NCBI RefSeq assembly: GCF_947623445.1
Contig: NC_135245.1
Location: 1,495,501-1,559,500, forward strand
DNA from: Clavelina lepadiformis
Taxonomy: Eukaryota > Chordata > Ascidiacea > Aplousobranchia > Clavelinidae
DNA: 64,000 bases
Reading direction: 5' to 3'
Shown one piece after another: positions 13,001-25,962 of the stretch; the first letter of the stretch is position 1; every line of letters begins with the position of its first letter. Position numbers and translations under genes: made by a program. Below the pieces are notes generated by a model. That model did no database searches. It had not been told where the DNA came from and worked only from the letters and a program-made list of their open reading frames with translations.

Positions 13001-16000
13001 CATTTCGAAGGCGTTTTGAATAATGTGAACAGATTCCGGCTATCTTTAACAAGGCTCAGTTGACAATGTTAACAAACCGAAATAACTGCTGGTATAACTG
13101 ACCAGGCGAAACTAACTCCAGTCGTAAATGGCCGCATGTTTTGGGATAAACGAAATCGACGGAAACTCATATGTCCTTGCAAGGTTATTTTTAACTTTTC
13201 AAGAAAATTTTCGGGTTTTTTTCACGAAAAGCGTAAAGTGGCAACTAAAGGGCAAAAAGCGAAAAAACGTGGCTACCAGTGGATATCGGTATGACGAACG
13301 ACTTCCTGTATTCGGCGTTCACAAAAGCAGGCAGAGTAAAAAGTTGCGTGATGGACTACAGCAAGTTCACTAATGTGACTCCACTGCAACAGCAAGCTAT
13401 TAAGTACATTATACGTTAAGACAATGTCAATGATATGGGCAAGATATAATGATATTTCAGGCGAGGGTCAACTTCAGTAAAATGGCTCCATCTCAATGAT
13501 TCAAATTCAATTTGTCAATTCAATTTGTTCAATTTGTCAATTCAATTTGTTCAATTTGTCAATTCAATTTCAACTTTCACGTTAATTTTCAAAAAAAAAT
13601 TGACAACAGTTGTACATTTAATATTTTTATAAATTTCAATGATGTTGAAACCTTTTAACGAAGATATTTCAAAACACATTAATCCGAGGCCACAACGGTG
13701 TTTGTTTACTTAAGAGCTTTAATAGAGGGAAATAAAGGTTTTTTTACGGTTCTATCCAGTGAAAAAAAGAAGAATTAATTCATTTTTCCGAGACGTTCCA
13801 TTTGAAACAAGCCAAATAAGCCATATTTTCTCGTTTGATTAGTTCAAAGGCCAGCAAATGCTTGCCACCACCAAACAAACAAACAAACAAACAAAACAGC
13901 AAAAAAGGGTTTAAGCCATAAATATGCAGGTTAAAGTATTTACAATAAAAAATATTAAGTTGCTTTCGTTTTTTCAATTTTCTCCATTTACTTTTAGATC
14001 ACCTGACAGACAAAAAAAAGATCTTCCTGGTTTGCATATTTACTGCTCTAACTATTTGATTTCTTTCAAATAGCATGTTGTTAGAAAAGATTTTATCATT
14101 AACATCGCAAGATCAAATATTCAGCTAATGCTAAACTCTCTTGTTGAATGTTCAAGGCCAAGTTGTAGGCAACTTAAAAGTCAGATAAAAAGACACTGAA
14201 AAACTGACCGTCATCTGCTAGGCAGAGTTTTTACTGGAGGCTAGTACAGAGCGTCGTTACACATAGGCGGTGCACTTTCACTCAACTATAGACCGCGTTG
14301 AGCTGCATGTAAAAAATCAAACCGGATATTATTAGTCATTGTGCGTTAAGTGCGGGACCAAGTATAGACCTTTTAAGTCGGACGCATCATCACCAAAAAT
14401 GCGCAAAAATAAGAAGAGGTTGAAAAAATGAAGCGTATAATGGGTCACAGTAAAAGCTATAGTCACTAAACTTTACCCATTGCTTGACCTTGTTAAAATA
14501 GCTCATTGTTATATTTCGGTGCACTGTTTTTTTTTTGACTAAAAAGGTTTTCTTGTCCTAATTGGCCTATGACCCAAAACATTAGATTCAAATATAACTT
14601 ACTACTAAAAATGATCTAAACAAACTAGGATGTCTTAGAGATAAGGTCGGCTATCGGTTCTATAGTGCGTGGTTAAACCTCCCGAAGAGTTTGAAAGTTG
14701 GCAGCACTAACCTATCGCAGCAATGGTAATGGGCAAGACTTTTGCTTCTTTTCGGTGGCTTATGGTTAGCAGTTTACAACTCGGGCAAAACCATTACATA
14801 AAAACTAAAACCTTTAAAAGCCAAATGTTTCGGACAGTTAGCAAACAAGTTTGGGACTCCGGGACTCGAACTCGCCCTTTGCTTTGTTCAAGTCGTACAA
14901 AGACTTTCTCACTTTCCGAACATAAATATTCTGACAGTAACATGCCCCCGCGTGTACTACTTCCGCGAGACACCTTACTAAAATCTTAACTGTTTCGGTA
15001 TGACAGCGCTATCTAAAATATGCGAATCAACATTATTATTTTATGAGTTAATACAAGAACAATTAACGTCAAGATTGTACAACTGCCTTTAGCAATTGCT
15101 CCTACAAATTTTCTCTATAACGACAAAATATAGTTCTTACAAGCAAATAATTGAAGTTCTAATTATGCCAAAAAGTATTAAGACCAAGGGACTTAAAAAT
15201 ATCTTACTCATTTTGCTGCTGGTGTTTGTAAATTTATTGAGTTCGGTGTAAATGATCGCTTCGCTGTTCCAGGCTGACCTATTTTGCTCCTCTGTGACGT
15301 GAAGGGCGGTAACTGTGGGCTGAATGGCGGCAATATCTGTGTCGTCATCGCTGTGCGACATTATCAAGGAAAAATTAAGATCCTGGTTAATGTCGTCTGA
15401 AGGTCCGTGTCTCTGGGATCCCTGGGGTTGCACGCACTGAGACCCAACTGGGCCCGGAAAAACTGCTTGAGGCAGGTTCATTGCTAGGTCGGATGGGTTC
15501 CCGCTGACTGGGAACATTGTATTTTGGCAAGGCAACGCCTCATGTTTGATATTGTTCTGGTTTACGTTGAAAGAGATGACATTATTTTTTGGGATCTGTT
15601 CCGCTTCGGAATCCTTTTCCTTGCTCGCCTTGTTCCGCCTCCGTTTTGTTCCCGCGCCCTTCGTTCGACTCCCCTTGATTGATTTCTCCACCAGTTTCCG
15701 CTCCTTTGGAGTCGTAAAAAAGTCCGGATCCAAGATAGGTGAGGTCGAAATGGAAGATGTCAAGCTCTCGAGGGATAAGAGAACAGATCGCGACGGTACA
15801 TCAGTATGCTGGCCCGAATCGCCGAGAGTAATGAGGGGCTGATCGCCAGAAACCGGTACGTTAAAGCACGGCGGGTAGCGGCTGCTGTTCGTCAACGCGA
15901 GGCTACTGACGGCAGGTACGCAGTCGTAAGTTACGGGATGGCTTGAGTGGTCCTCCGAATTAGGCTGATAAGGATCAAAAGATGTCAGGTGCGAAAATCT

Positions 16001-16288
16001 CTGTTCATATTGTGACGCAGTTGGTCCCGTTACTTCGAAGTCAGAGGAACACCCGTTGATCAGGTTGGCAACCTCGCGGCTAAACGATCCAGAACTCGCA
16101 ACGAACGACGGTTCCTTGTCGACGCTTAGAAAAGATTTTTCCAAGGGAGGTAGCCGCAGAACAGTCTGAGGTTTGAAATTGTTCGAATCGTTTTCCTGCT
16201 GCGTAGAGCAATCGATGTTTGGGAAGTTTGATGACGTCATAAACTGTTGCAAGATTTCGTTCTTCGGAGCATTGGCAAACGACGTCAT
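7013..16288 (-). CDS. ETS-domain transcription factor, Ets1/2-like DNA-binding domain, nine exons
   Basis: Exons in order are 16288-15208, 11872-11724, 10359-10175, 10018-9492, 9322-9196, 8827-8723, 8308-8118, 7940-7713 and 7365-7013. Splice sites are GT-AG and every phase matches, for about 981 residues. The ETS domain spans three exons (9322-8118), with [33 protein letters not shown] (the GGA-contacting helix with the usual two arginines) and [17 protein letters not shown] followed by HKMLGIKP. That last part is closest to vertebrate ETS1/ETS2. The N-terminal exon is Ser/Pro/Asn-rich with a basic KRRRNK stretch, and about 240 residues follow the ETS domain, longer than in ETS1. No Pointed domain is seen. 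Joining the first exon across the 3.3-kb intron rests on phase agreement only. An acceptor-like CCCCAG at about 16301-16306 just upstream of the ATG could be a cis or a spliced-leader acceptor. Confidence 0.8.
7400..7556. repeat. Cluster of GACTCGAGTC palindromes in ETS intron
   Basis: Inside the last ETS intron, at least six close variants of GACTCGAGTCA or its half (GAGTCA / TGACTC / CGAGTC) occur in about 150 bases. Several are self-complementary. The half-sites resemble AP-1 sites (TGASTCA). It could be a degenerate repeat of a mobile element or a regulatory cluster; the sequence alone does not decide. Confidence 0.6.
10773..11164. mobile_element. hAT-type MITE with internal CCCAT arrays
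   Basis: The ends are inverted copies of CAGGCTTGTCCATGGGA (10773-10789 and 11148-11164), flanked by a perfect 8-bp direct repeat CGGATACG (10765-10772 and 11165-11172). The CAGG terminus and 8-bp duplication fit the hAT superfamily. Just inside each end are tandem CCCAT pentamers (about 10801-10832, 10847-10882 and 11119-11140). There is no transposase, so it is non-autonomous. It sits in the intron between ETS exons 2 and 3. Confidence 0.85.
13506..13570. repeat. Tandem repeat, about 22-bp unit
   Basis: About three copies of a unit containing CAATTTGTCAATTCAATTTG in the large first intron of the ETS gene. It is a simple minisatellite with no other signal. Confidence 0.7.
13868..13895. repeat. 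(AAAC)n microsatellite
   Basis: Short tetranucleotide run in the ETS large intron. Confidence 0.8.
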
Positions 16289-16306
16289 AGCTAATTTAAA
16301 ACTGGG

Positions 16307-19300
16307 GAAAGTGGAAAAGGTTTTTTTCCTTCTCACATTCAAAAGTCTTTTTCCGGAAAACGTTAATACAATTTGGCCCGGTTTCTGCACAGATATAAAA
16401 AAGATTTTTCTCAATATAAAGTGTTGGCTTTTGATCTCATTATCACAGCTCGCCATGTGTTTACGTCATACGTGCAATGCACCTTAAAATGACTCAACCA
16501 AATACGATCCAGCTATTTTTTCCACGTTTTAGGTTAAAAGGTTAAATACGTGAAAAACTAAGCTTAAATTTTGGATGAAGTTAGCGTTGCATCGCTTGCT
16601 CTGTTCAAAAAAGCTTAACATTTTGTACTACCTTTACTGGTTTGTAAAACAGCGCCTGAAACAGGTTCTCAAAAAAGCAAAGCAAAAAAATTATTCAATT
16701 TTCATCACAAAAGATAGGCGCGTATGAGATGAAATAAAATATACGTTTAAGCACTATCTTTATATTCTATCAATTATTTTTAGAATTTAAACACACGTGA
16801 GCCCCATCTTTAGAACTAACTATCCTGATGGTATTTTTAACTGCAAACAAACAAAAGCAACACCCAAACAAAGTTAATATAAATTATCGCCCAGCACATG
16901 CAGCAAAAACTGCAGTGCCCAGTCGAAGTTATTTTTAGAAATAAACCGTTTTTCAATACTTTTAACAAAACTCTACGTTTTCACCATAGACTGACATCAT
17001 TAGCATTGCCAGCACCGGAAAAGCAAAACCCCGCGTCATGGCACACCCGAGTTTGGTGAAAAGTGGAATCGTGCGTTCAAGCATGCTTACGTCATTGGCA
17101 TACTTTACTTATAGCTATTTATACTTTAACGTTGCTTAACTATAACCTAATACCGTTTTACCAAATTGAATAACTTTTTCGGTCAAACCCATAAAGGACG
17201 GTATTTAGACTTTCTTGCGCTCTTCTGACGTAACTGGACTTTCCTTGCTAAATTTCGTAATTTTCAGAATTTGCGTAAATAATATATAATTGATGCCGCA
17301 ATTCTTAATGACATAACAAAATCACTATTAAACGTACAAAGAAGCATATTTTGCGATATTTACAGCTGCAGCGTTATTGCTAAAATTTTGGTCAACGCTT
17401 ATGAGTTTCGATGCAGCAAAAAACTGCGCAATTTCATAAAAAAATTAACTTTTCATTTAATTTTTTCATTTTTTCTAGCTTCTACTACATTAAACGTCAC
17501 TTAGTTATTCTTTTGCATCTTTACTGAGTTACTTTCTAATTCCGAACATGACTGCAGTTATCATTTCATGTTTTCTCGTATAACCTTACAGCACGCTCCC
17601 TAAACGACGCAACGGTTTTTATAAAAACGATCCGAAAGTTACTGCAACTTCATTCGCATCAAGCAAGGCTCAGCTGAGAGGATAAACTGATTCCGAAAAT
17701 ATTTGGATCATTATCAATTCTGCCGACCTAAACCGCGAGAAAAAGTCTATCCGGATCACATGATCTACTATACGGATAGACAAGCTCGCAAGAGGAAATT
17801 GCGCTAATTAACCTAACCAGTGGCTGCAGAATGAACCTTTATCGACTGTTAAAAATTGCTGATGGTTTCGAATTGTAATGCACGCTGCTTCGACAGGGCA
17901 AAAAAAACAACCCTGTAGTATTTTTTCTTTCGTATATGAATGTATTGAATTCGATTGTTGTGTATTGCATTCGATGATTGTCGCGTCACAATTCTTCTTC
18001 CTGCGTGCACGTGTCAGATCGATGCTCAACAATGTTGACAGCGACTTGGCGCGATATTGTGTTGAAATTATGAGAGGTACGCGCATTTACTCATTCCCGG
18101 GTTGCCATGGAAACTGAAAGTTGTATTTTTCTCAATAATTCTCGATCAGTCATCGCTCGAGAAACTTCTGGCGGGTTTGAAGTCTTTATATTACAAGTTT
18201 CCATACGCTTATGTAAGCTTATTGGAGGTTGCAGTGGTAGATATAGGACTATGGTCATGTACAATTCTTTATGAATGTTACTATAGTCGCTATATAAGTG
18301 CCAAAACGTTTTTGAACCGGTCAACGCTTTGCAAGACTAAGTTAGCATAACACGTTGCTAACCCTTTTGCTGGTACTAGTCGATTATTACACAAGTATCA
18401 CGTTTCAGGAAAGTGCCGCAATCTATAACAACGTTGTAGTGACTTGTTGCAGGCCGCTTTTGCTGAGTTGGCCGGCAGAATAACGCATCCCATTAGGTAC
18501 TCTCTGCTATTTCAGTGATAGTTTATAGGAAATATTAAATTACATATTTCAATCAATCACCATGCTAATGATTAAAACGGCTTAAAACCTACGAAATATA
18601 ATAACACAAGCGAAGATGAAAGATTCCCCCAAGCCCGCTGTAATAGCACACATAAGATGGCGTTATTGCTGCAGGCCTTTTGTTAATACTGAAATTCGAT
18701 CACACGAGTCCAGTGATTAATACCGGGCAATGGTATCAACTTGTTAATGTCTCACACACGAAGACAAACTTTTTCAAGAGTTTCCTCTAAATTTTTTAAA
18801 AATAACTTTGGAATCATCTGCACAATTATACCGAGGTAGTCAAATTACGTAAGTTTTTCTTTGTGCTTTTCAGTATTCAATTTCAGCTCAATGTGAACGT
18901 TGGTTAACGTCTAATAGTTTCAAACAATATTTACAAAAGTATTCCATTACAAGTCACCATTCACTTTTTGTTACCTATCTGCAAACAAATTCCAGACTTA
19001 TTTGTTTTAGGTTGACGGGCGCCAGTTAATGGCAAAACATGCAAATTATTATACTCGCTAGATGACGCTAACGTATAAAACTTTAAGGCAGACTTTGCAA
19101 TATATATTGTAGTGGTTAAAATGAAAGTGATGGACAGCTGTTGTCAAATTAGAACGTTTTCTTACTAAGAATGAAAGTAAACTTGACATTGGTGCGTAAC
19201 CTAAACATCTTTTACTTCACTACTAATTTATATTGCCAAAAAACCGTGATTACAGATTTTATAAAACGTTTTTTTGAATTTACCGTTATGCAAAGTTGAA

Positions 19301-19902
19301 GTGATGAGGTAGGTACTAACTAGGTAATCATGCTTTAATCGATACTCGGTGTCATCAGTGTAATGTTTTAAGGTCAAAGCTTCGCATAAAGACAAAGTGC
19401 TGACCATAAGCCCACCAACACTTACAACCACCACATTGATAGCCGGCCTTCAGATGATTGAGCCCGAACTATTCCGCACTTTAAAGGAAAAAGGTGGCAA
19501 GAACTTGATAATGTTGGAAACCAATGCTGTAAAAAAATACCCATGGAGCTGCACACGTTATAAGGATAGCACTGTATAAAGCTCGTGAAGCAGTGACACA
19601 ACGGAAGATGTTACAAGGTAGGTTGCGCTGTATTACTACATGGAAACAAACGCTATCACTTCCAAGTAATTTGTGTAATTGAAAGACACAGACACATCAC
19701 ATATATCACACGATCACCACGAACTACGACGCCAATGATTCATCTGAAATAGACATAAGGCAATAAACATGACGAAATCTGCTTTGGTTACCGGTTAAAC
19801 TTCTAATGCAAGTGAAACGAACTTTTCAAGAATGACAAACAAGAATGAAACTTAGGACACTTCCTTCACAAGGAAACTGGAATTTACACACAAATGTTTA
19901 AG
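16307..19902. other. Intergenic region between ETS gene 5' end and peroxiredoxin 3' end
   Basis: AT-rich, no supportable coding exon. Open frames near 17808-18350 overlap on both strands without domain signs. Part of it is expected to hold the ETS promoter. Confidence 0.45.
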
Positions 19903-20496
19903 TTATTGCTTTTCAAAAAATTGCTTGCTTCCATCCAAATCAGGTTTAATGGTGTCTTGGCCCGGCTTCCAACCTGCAGGACAGACCTCGCCGTGCTTAT
20001 CCGTGAATTGGAGAGCTTTGACCAATCTCAGAGTTTCATCGACTGACCTTCCAACAGGCATGTCATTGATAGTAATCTGCCTCAAGATGCCCTTGTCATC
20101 AATGATAAAGAGGCCTCTATAAGCGACGCCCGAATCTTCTTCAAGAACACCGTAATCACGTGAGATAGCCATATTTTTATCGGCAATCAACGGCAATGGA
20201 ATTGAGCCTATGCCACCGCGCTTTCGAGGCACGTTCATCCAAGCGTGATGACTGAACTCGGAATCAGTTGAACAAGCCAAGAGTTCACATCCAATCTCTT
20301 GGAACTCCTTCAAACGATCAGCAAATGCGATGATCTCGGTCGGACAAACAAAAGTGAAGTCCAACGGGTAGAAGAAGAGTACGACATATTTTCCCGAGTA
20401 GTTGCTCAGCGAGATATTCTTGAAATCACCACATACAACTGCTGTCGCGGTGAACTGAGGAGCAGGCTTTCCAATTGAAGCTTTTCCGGTTGACAT
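19903..20496 (-). CDS. Prdx: Typical 2-Cys peroxiredoxin (Prdx1/2-like), single exon
   Basis: A 197-residue intact protein of the usual family length. It reduces hydrogen peroxide and organic peroxides in the cytosol using thioredoxin. The peroxidatic cysteine lies in DFTFVCPTE (about residue 53) and the resolving cysteine in GEVCPAGW (about residue 174). The conserved arginine near residue 128 lies in [12 protein letters not shown]. The GGLG motif linked to over-oxidation sensitivity reads GGIG, and the C-terminal YF motif reads FF (KQFFEKQ). There is no signal peptide, so it is Prdx1/2-like rather than secretory Prdx4. The coding region is uninterrupted, unlike its neighbours; it may be a retrocopy or the gene may have lost introns. 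The intact frame and catalytic residues argue that it works. Confidence 0.96.
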   Translation of the reverse strand: MSTGKASIGKPAPQFTATAVVCGDFKNISLSNYSGKYVVLFFYPLDFTFVCPTEIIAFADRLKEFQEIGCELLACSTDSEFSHHAWMNVPRKRGGIGSIPLPLIADKNMAISRDYGVLEEDSGVAYRGLFIIDDKGILRQITINDMPVGRSVDETLRLVKALQFTDKHGEVCPAGWKPGQDTIKPDLDGSKQFFEKQ

Positions 20497-20519
20497 TTCT
20501 ACTTAAGTTTAAGAAACCT

Positions 20520-23500
20520 TATATGACTGCAACACTATTTTCAGTAAACCGGTATCAATTTCACTTTTTTCTGTAAAGCGTTACATATCAAGATTGAGTT
20601 GTAAACTGTGTGTGCAGTATATACGATACTAATACTTTAGATACAACATAAATATATTCTCTTGATTAGCAGCTATGTACAATAGGTCCATTGAATTGCT
20701 TGCTTTTAATAGTGAGTGGTATGGCAGTACACTTCTGATATGATTGCAACACAAGCAGCTGCACAATGCATACTTTTTATATCACATCAGCAATAAAATG
20801 CTTGCTCCAGTTCAGTGATCCCGACGAACAGTTACAATTTGGACAAGACCGCAAATGAAACAACCATATAGATAATATGATAAGCAGGAAGTGTACTGTT
20901 GAATTATCACAAAATTTATGTTGTATAAAGACTTTCTCAAGTCCAAATATAAATATTCCAATACAATACCATTACAGACAAAAAACTAAACAGAAACTAA
21001 CACATCCTTAAAATTTTTAAGATGTACTTGTCATGGATCTGCATAACCACTGAATCATGTTAACGGCTTACAATTAGGGTTCAATACTTTTATAGCCGAC
21101 TTCTTTAGCCATTGGTTGAAATCACTAAAATATTTCAGCATTAAAATAAAAATAAGAGCAGCAGATTTTCGTGTGTCAAAAAATGGGCTAGGCTTGCCCA
21201 GTAGGGCTATCTGTGTAATGCTTTCAAACAACGCACTGACGACAGTTGCTCCTAGCCTGGAAAGTACAGCAGATTTTGACGAAAACTCATACATGTAACT
21301 ATTCAAGGACGCAAATTTTGGCAAGATGGCATGCACTGAAGCCCTAATTCTTTGTTTATTTATTATAAACTGGTGATCAAACAATCAATTTGTCTTATGT
21401 TTATTTATTATATATCGGCGTACAAGTTGATGAACCGTGTGCGTGAAGATGTCACACTTTCCACTACGGTTAACAGCCTAAAGGGTTGGGTAGCCAGTCT
21501 ATGTTCGAATACCCATTGTTTGAATTTTACCAAAAAATTACTGTTCTAATAATAATTTTTGGTCCAATTTAATGGAGTTTTTGCAGGTCCCTCTTCTAAC
21601 TGCATACCAAATTTCAAGGTTCTAGATACAATACTTTGTAAGTTCTTTCGTGTCAAACTCACTCACCTCTAAAAATCCTGATTTTCAAGCCAAAAATGGA
21701 ATTTCGATGTCCAGCGCAAAACCAGTTGTATCTCACGAAAGAGACGAGTTAGAGAGCCTTTTTATCACACACTTGCACATTAATTAATTAAATTTCTTAA
21801 ACTCTTTATGGAGCTATGTTTTCTGCAAGTTTCTTTTTTAACTACTTTTCTCTGCTTGGATCTAAATTTTGTGGCGAAGCCAGTGTACGAAAAAGATCGA
21901 CCATGGCATAATGCATTGTTATCGAAAGCAAATTAACGTTACTTGATGTCTACAGAAAAGTGAGTCACGATACCGGATGCATTAAAAAAGATATTTATAT
22001 ACCGATTTAAACCATATATATATAAATATATATACATTAAAATGAAACATTTCATGAGCACAACAACCTCCCTGCTCCTAGCTACCTTTGTATTGAAAAA
22101 TAATTGAGACGATATGCCCATGTCGTGACCACAATCTTTTCCATTTCGAATATAGCTTAGTTGCCAGTATTGAAACAGGCAGAAGAACATGCTCGTCCAG
22201 TCGGCTCGCACGCATCATTGGTTTATCTAATTTTGCTTAGACGCAATTATTTTGTCTGGTTTATTTGAAGTATCTCACAACTTCCTGTTGTACCATTGGT
22301 TTTCCCATTTGCTACGAATCATATAATAAGTCTTCAACCACTGCATGATAGTAACAATTTGTTTATCTGGCACTTTGCGGTGATGTCTGAAGAATAGTTT
22401 CGCAAATTAAGGCTGAATTTACTAACAAACAACCGTCCAAAAATTTAATACTGAAAACATCTGATGTCTATGTTTAAAAACCTACCAATTAGAAAATGGC
22501 AAACTCAAAATGAGTGTTTAAAACTGATAAATTGTTTTTTTGTACACTGACAAAAATTTCATTAACTAGCTACATTCCAGGAAAAAATGAGTATAATGCA
22601 AAAAAAAGTTACACTAACTTGAAAATTTTTCAGCTAACAATGCAATTTAGCATGTAATGAAATTTTGCATGCGATGGTATAAATTTTGTTGTTGTACTTT
22701 CAGTAATAGCAATATAGATTTTTCTTACACCGGCTTCCCAACCCTAGTCCATCATACCACAATTAAATGGCAAAAACTTTCCCAGCCTGAAGGAACAGGA
22801 AATTGCTAATACTGGCAGTAGGCCAGTAGCGGTTTCCAGCATGAGTAAAAAAAGTTTTAAGTCAGTAAAATTCTAGCTAAGCAAACCGTAACAAGTCAGC
22901 TACCGCTAAAAGATGCCATGGTTAATTAATTACCCTAATATTTAAAAAGTTAGCCAATTCTATAAATACTAAGCCGAACTGATAAAACGTGCTTAGCATA
23001 CGGTAAGTATGAAAAAATTTCTAACATTGTCTTCAAATCAAAACACCTGCAACAACTTAACGGTTATCGCTATCATTTTATTGTTGAACGAGAAAATGCA
23101 GTTAGCTTAGAAACCAAACGTCAAAAGGACTAGGCTAGGCCTACTTCAGCTGTAGATTACATTGTTTGAGAAAGATATCTGGCAGCCTGCTATGAAAGCG
23201 CCCAGAAAATTACACCACTACATTAAAATACAAATCTAAATACGCTACCATACAATTTTCGCCGTTGAAATAAACGACACCATTTATAACACTGTTTGAT
23301 TCCCAACAGCAACCCAATGAAGTAGCGACAGTAGCGTGTTGAGAAAAATTACAGCCTGTTACACAATAGAGTACAAAGGTCATGCTCACTGGAGTGTTTA
23401 AACGGCGGCGGCACATGTTTTACTAATTTCTTCCTTCAGGAAGGTCGATGCATACCAATTTATCAAACAGCAGGCGCGCTGTCGACACTTTGATGTTGCT

Positions 23501-25962
23501 TGCTGTAATTAAAATTCATTGCATATTTGTAAAGATAGCTAGCCAATAGTACGGAATTGTCATGCTTAATTGCCGGGATTTTAAAAATCAGCATTTTTGC
23601 GTGTAGTTTACTGCCTGGTCACTTATTACAATTCAAAAAAAGAAAAGATAAATATGGCTACTTCTAGAAAGCTGTATGCCAGATGGGGCAGACAACATAT
23701 AAAAAGTTATCAAAAACCGCTAAATAAATAGTGCCATATTTTCCATTTCATAATTGCTGAACCATGAAAAAAAAAAAAGTTTCACCCTGCAAAATGACAG
23801 ACTTTGAGTTGATTGTGACTTGCTAAGAATGATAACTTAACCACAACATCAACCGCATATTTCTAGTCATTTTGTTCAATCTGCAGAGCAGTGTTCCTCA
23901 ATTATTGGTTTGGGACAGAAAACTGCGTTGCAATTTTCGTGGGTTACCGTCCGTAACATTCACAAAGCCAAAATAGGTTGCATAGGTTAGAACAGGCATT
24001 TTTAAACTTTTTCTAAACATCTAAACACTTTTTTCCAACGCAAGCAAGAAAATGGCCAGCTTGTGGTGCGGTCGTAGTGTTTAACTGGTTGTTCGTTGAT
24101 CTGGCTCCGAAGCTGTACTTAGTCGCTAAACCGTTCCTAAAGGTTAGTTGAGGGCCACAGTACGTGAACCAAGCTGACGATGTTGTTGTTGCATTGATTC
24201 ATATAAAAACGAATACTGCTTTTAGAACAGTTTCAACAGATGCTTTCAATTTCATCGTGAAAGTAAACTGATCGTTAGAGAGAACGTATTTGCGTTGTCG
24301 TAACAACTTACGTAATCTGGAGATACAATAAAAACGTGACGCGTTCTAAAATAGAGACCAAAAACATAGCAGAGCGTTTGATAGTAAATAAACGAAATAC
24401 ATCACTAGTAGCATCGAAATGTTATCAGATGAATGAAATGATAAGGAAGTAGATTAACTTATTATAAGATTGTTCCGTTGTGCTAATTGTCATAATTAGC
24501 TCTTATTCCCACGGAATGCTTGTGCAGATCTAACAATAGCTTAATATTTTTAGCTATATATTTTACTTTTAAACGCTCTATTGAATAGCTTTCTTTATTT
24601 TTTTACTGTGCTCTATTTTTGCCCTTGTTCAGAACGCGTCCCATTTCTATGTAGGCTACTTCCGGATTGCGTAAGTCACCACAACACACAATGCGTTCTC
24701 TCTATCGACCGGGGAAGTGGTGTCGAACACGTAGCTTTAAATATTTTCTATATCAAGCAGTATACGCACAGTCGAGTTGGCACATGGTGTCGTTTATTTT
24801 TTGCGATCGATTCTGAAGAGAGAAAACTTTATAACAACAAACCTGCCCACAGACAATCAATGAATGGGAAAAAAACGGCAAACAAATTTCCAATTTAACG
24901 TGAGTTTCGTTCGTAAATTCTGGCTGCGCTTTGTAGCAGAAAGCTTCGCCAAGTATATTACTATAACGAAAAAATCAAGCATCAACCAAGTAATGAATGT
25001 ATTTTTAAAAAATAGCATTGTGTTCAGTTTTAGAAAGCAAAGAGTTGACAAAATGGTCAATGCACGTTGACAACAACAAAACATTCCTCTGCAAGCGATG
25101 CGGTGACTTAATTTCACAAAGTTAGGTAGAACACAAGCAGATATGACCTTTACTTGTGTCAGCTTTTAAACGGTTAATATTTAGCCTGCCGCTATTTCAC
25201 CGGAAAAATCGTTCTTTCGAAGCTATTCTTCACAGCTTCTTGTTAACGTAACTTAATTGTTATATAATATTAACCTAAATCTACATTCTTATATAAATCA
25301 AACTCCACTAAAACCTGAAATAGCTCAGGTTAACTTTTTGCATACCCATTATCCCAATCTAACCGCCTATCTTTAACAACAGGCTGTGTGACCTACATAC
25401 GTTGAAATACTCACTTCGTACAAGATAACAAAGATAACTTGATGAAATAGTCACTTCGTAACATTAATCAATAAGATTGCGAGATTAATATTAATGCACG
25501 CAAGCCTGCAAGAAATGTATTGACTTTGAAATTCCTTCGTTAACATCTTTTCATATGATTCAAGCACGATACTTTTCGGAGAAAAATACAGCTTTTTAAC
25601 TTTTATTTTTTAGGTGATTTCTTCAAATTTCTTTCCCTCACTCATAATTTATTCATGACCTGATTAGCACACAACATTACCATGCATAATTAATTGCTTT
25701 TGTCGTTTATTTCAGCTTTAGACATGTAAACGATATTGGTGACTTATATACAACCTGATCAGCCGGTGTTACAGTAGATGACAGATGTTCTGAAAGTATT
25801 GTGACAAAAAAATCTTTAAACAAGCAAACACATTAAACACAAAATGGAAAAGAATTTCCCCAAACAGCAACACCGGCTGCGCATCACGCGGCATTGAGTA
25901 GGAAAAGATCGAGTTAAATTGCGGCCGAAAAATACTGCACGTCTTCACAGTATCATGTCTTC
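20520..25962. other. Long gene-poor stretch
   Basis: About 5.4 kb without a gene I can support. It holds AT microsatellite-like sequence (about 22010-22035), poly-A runs and scattered short open frames lacking domains. A TATATAC near 20617-20624, about 120 bases before the peroxiredoxin ATG on the minus strand, is a weak candidate core promoter. Confidence 0.45.

Noticed and set aside
14840-14900. tRNA-like B box on the minus strand (AGTTCGAGTCCCGG)
   Set aside because: No matching A box at tRNA distance and the T-stem does not pair, so neither a tRNA nor a definable SINE.
17808-18350. Overlapping frames on both strands
   Set aside because: No domain, no splice support, mutual shadows.
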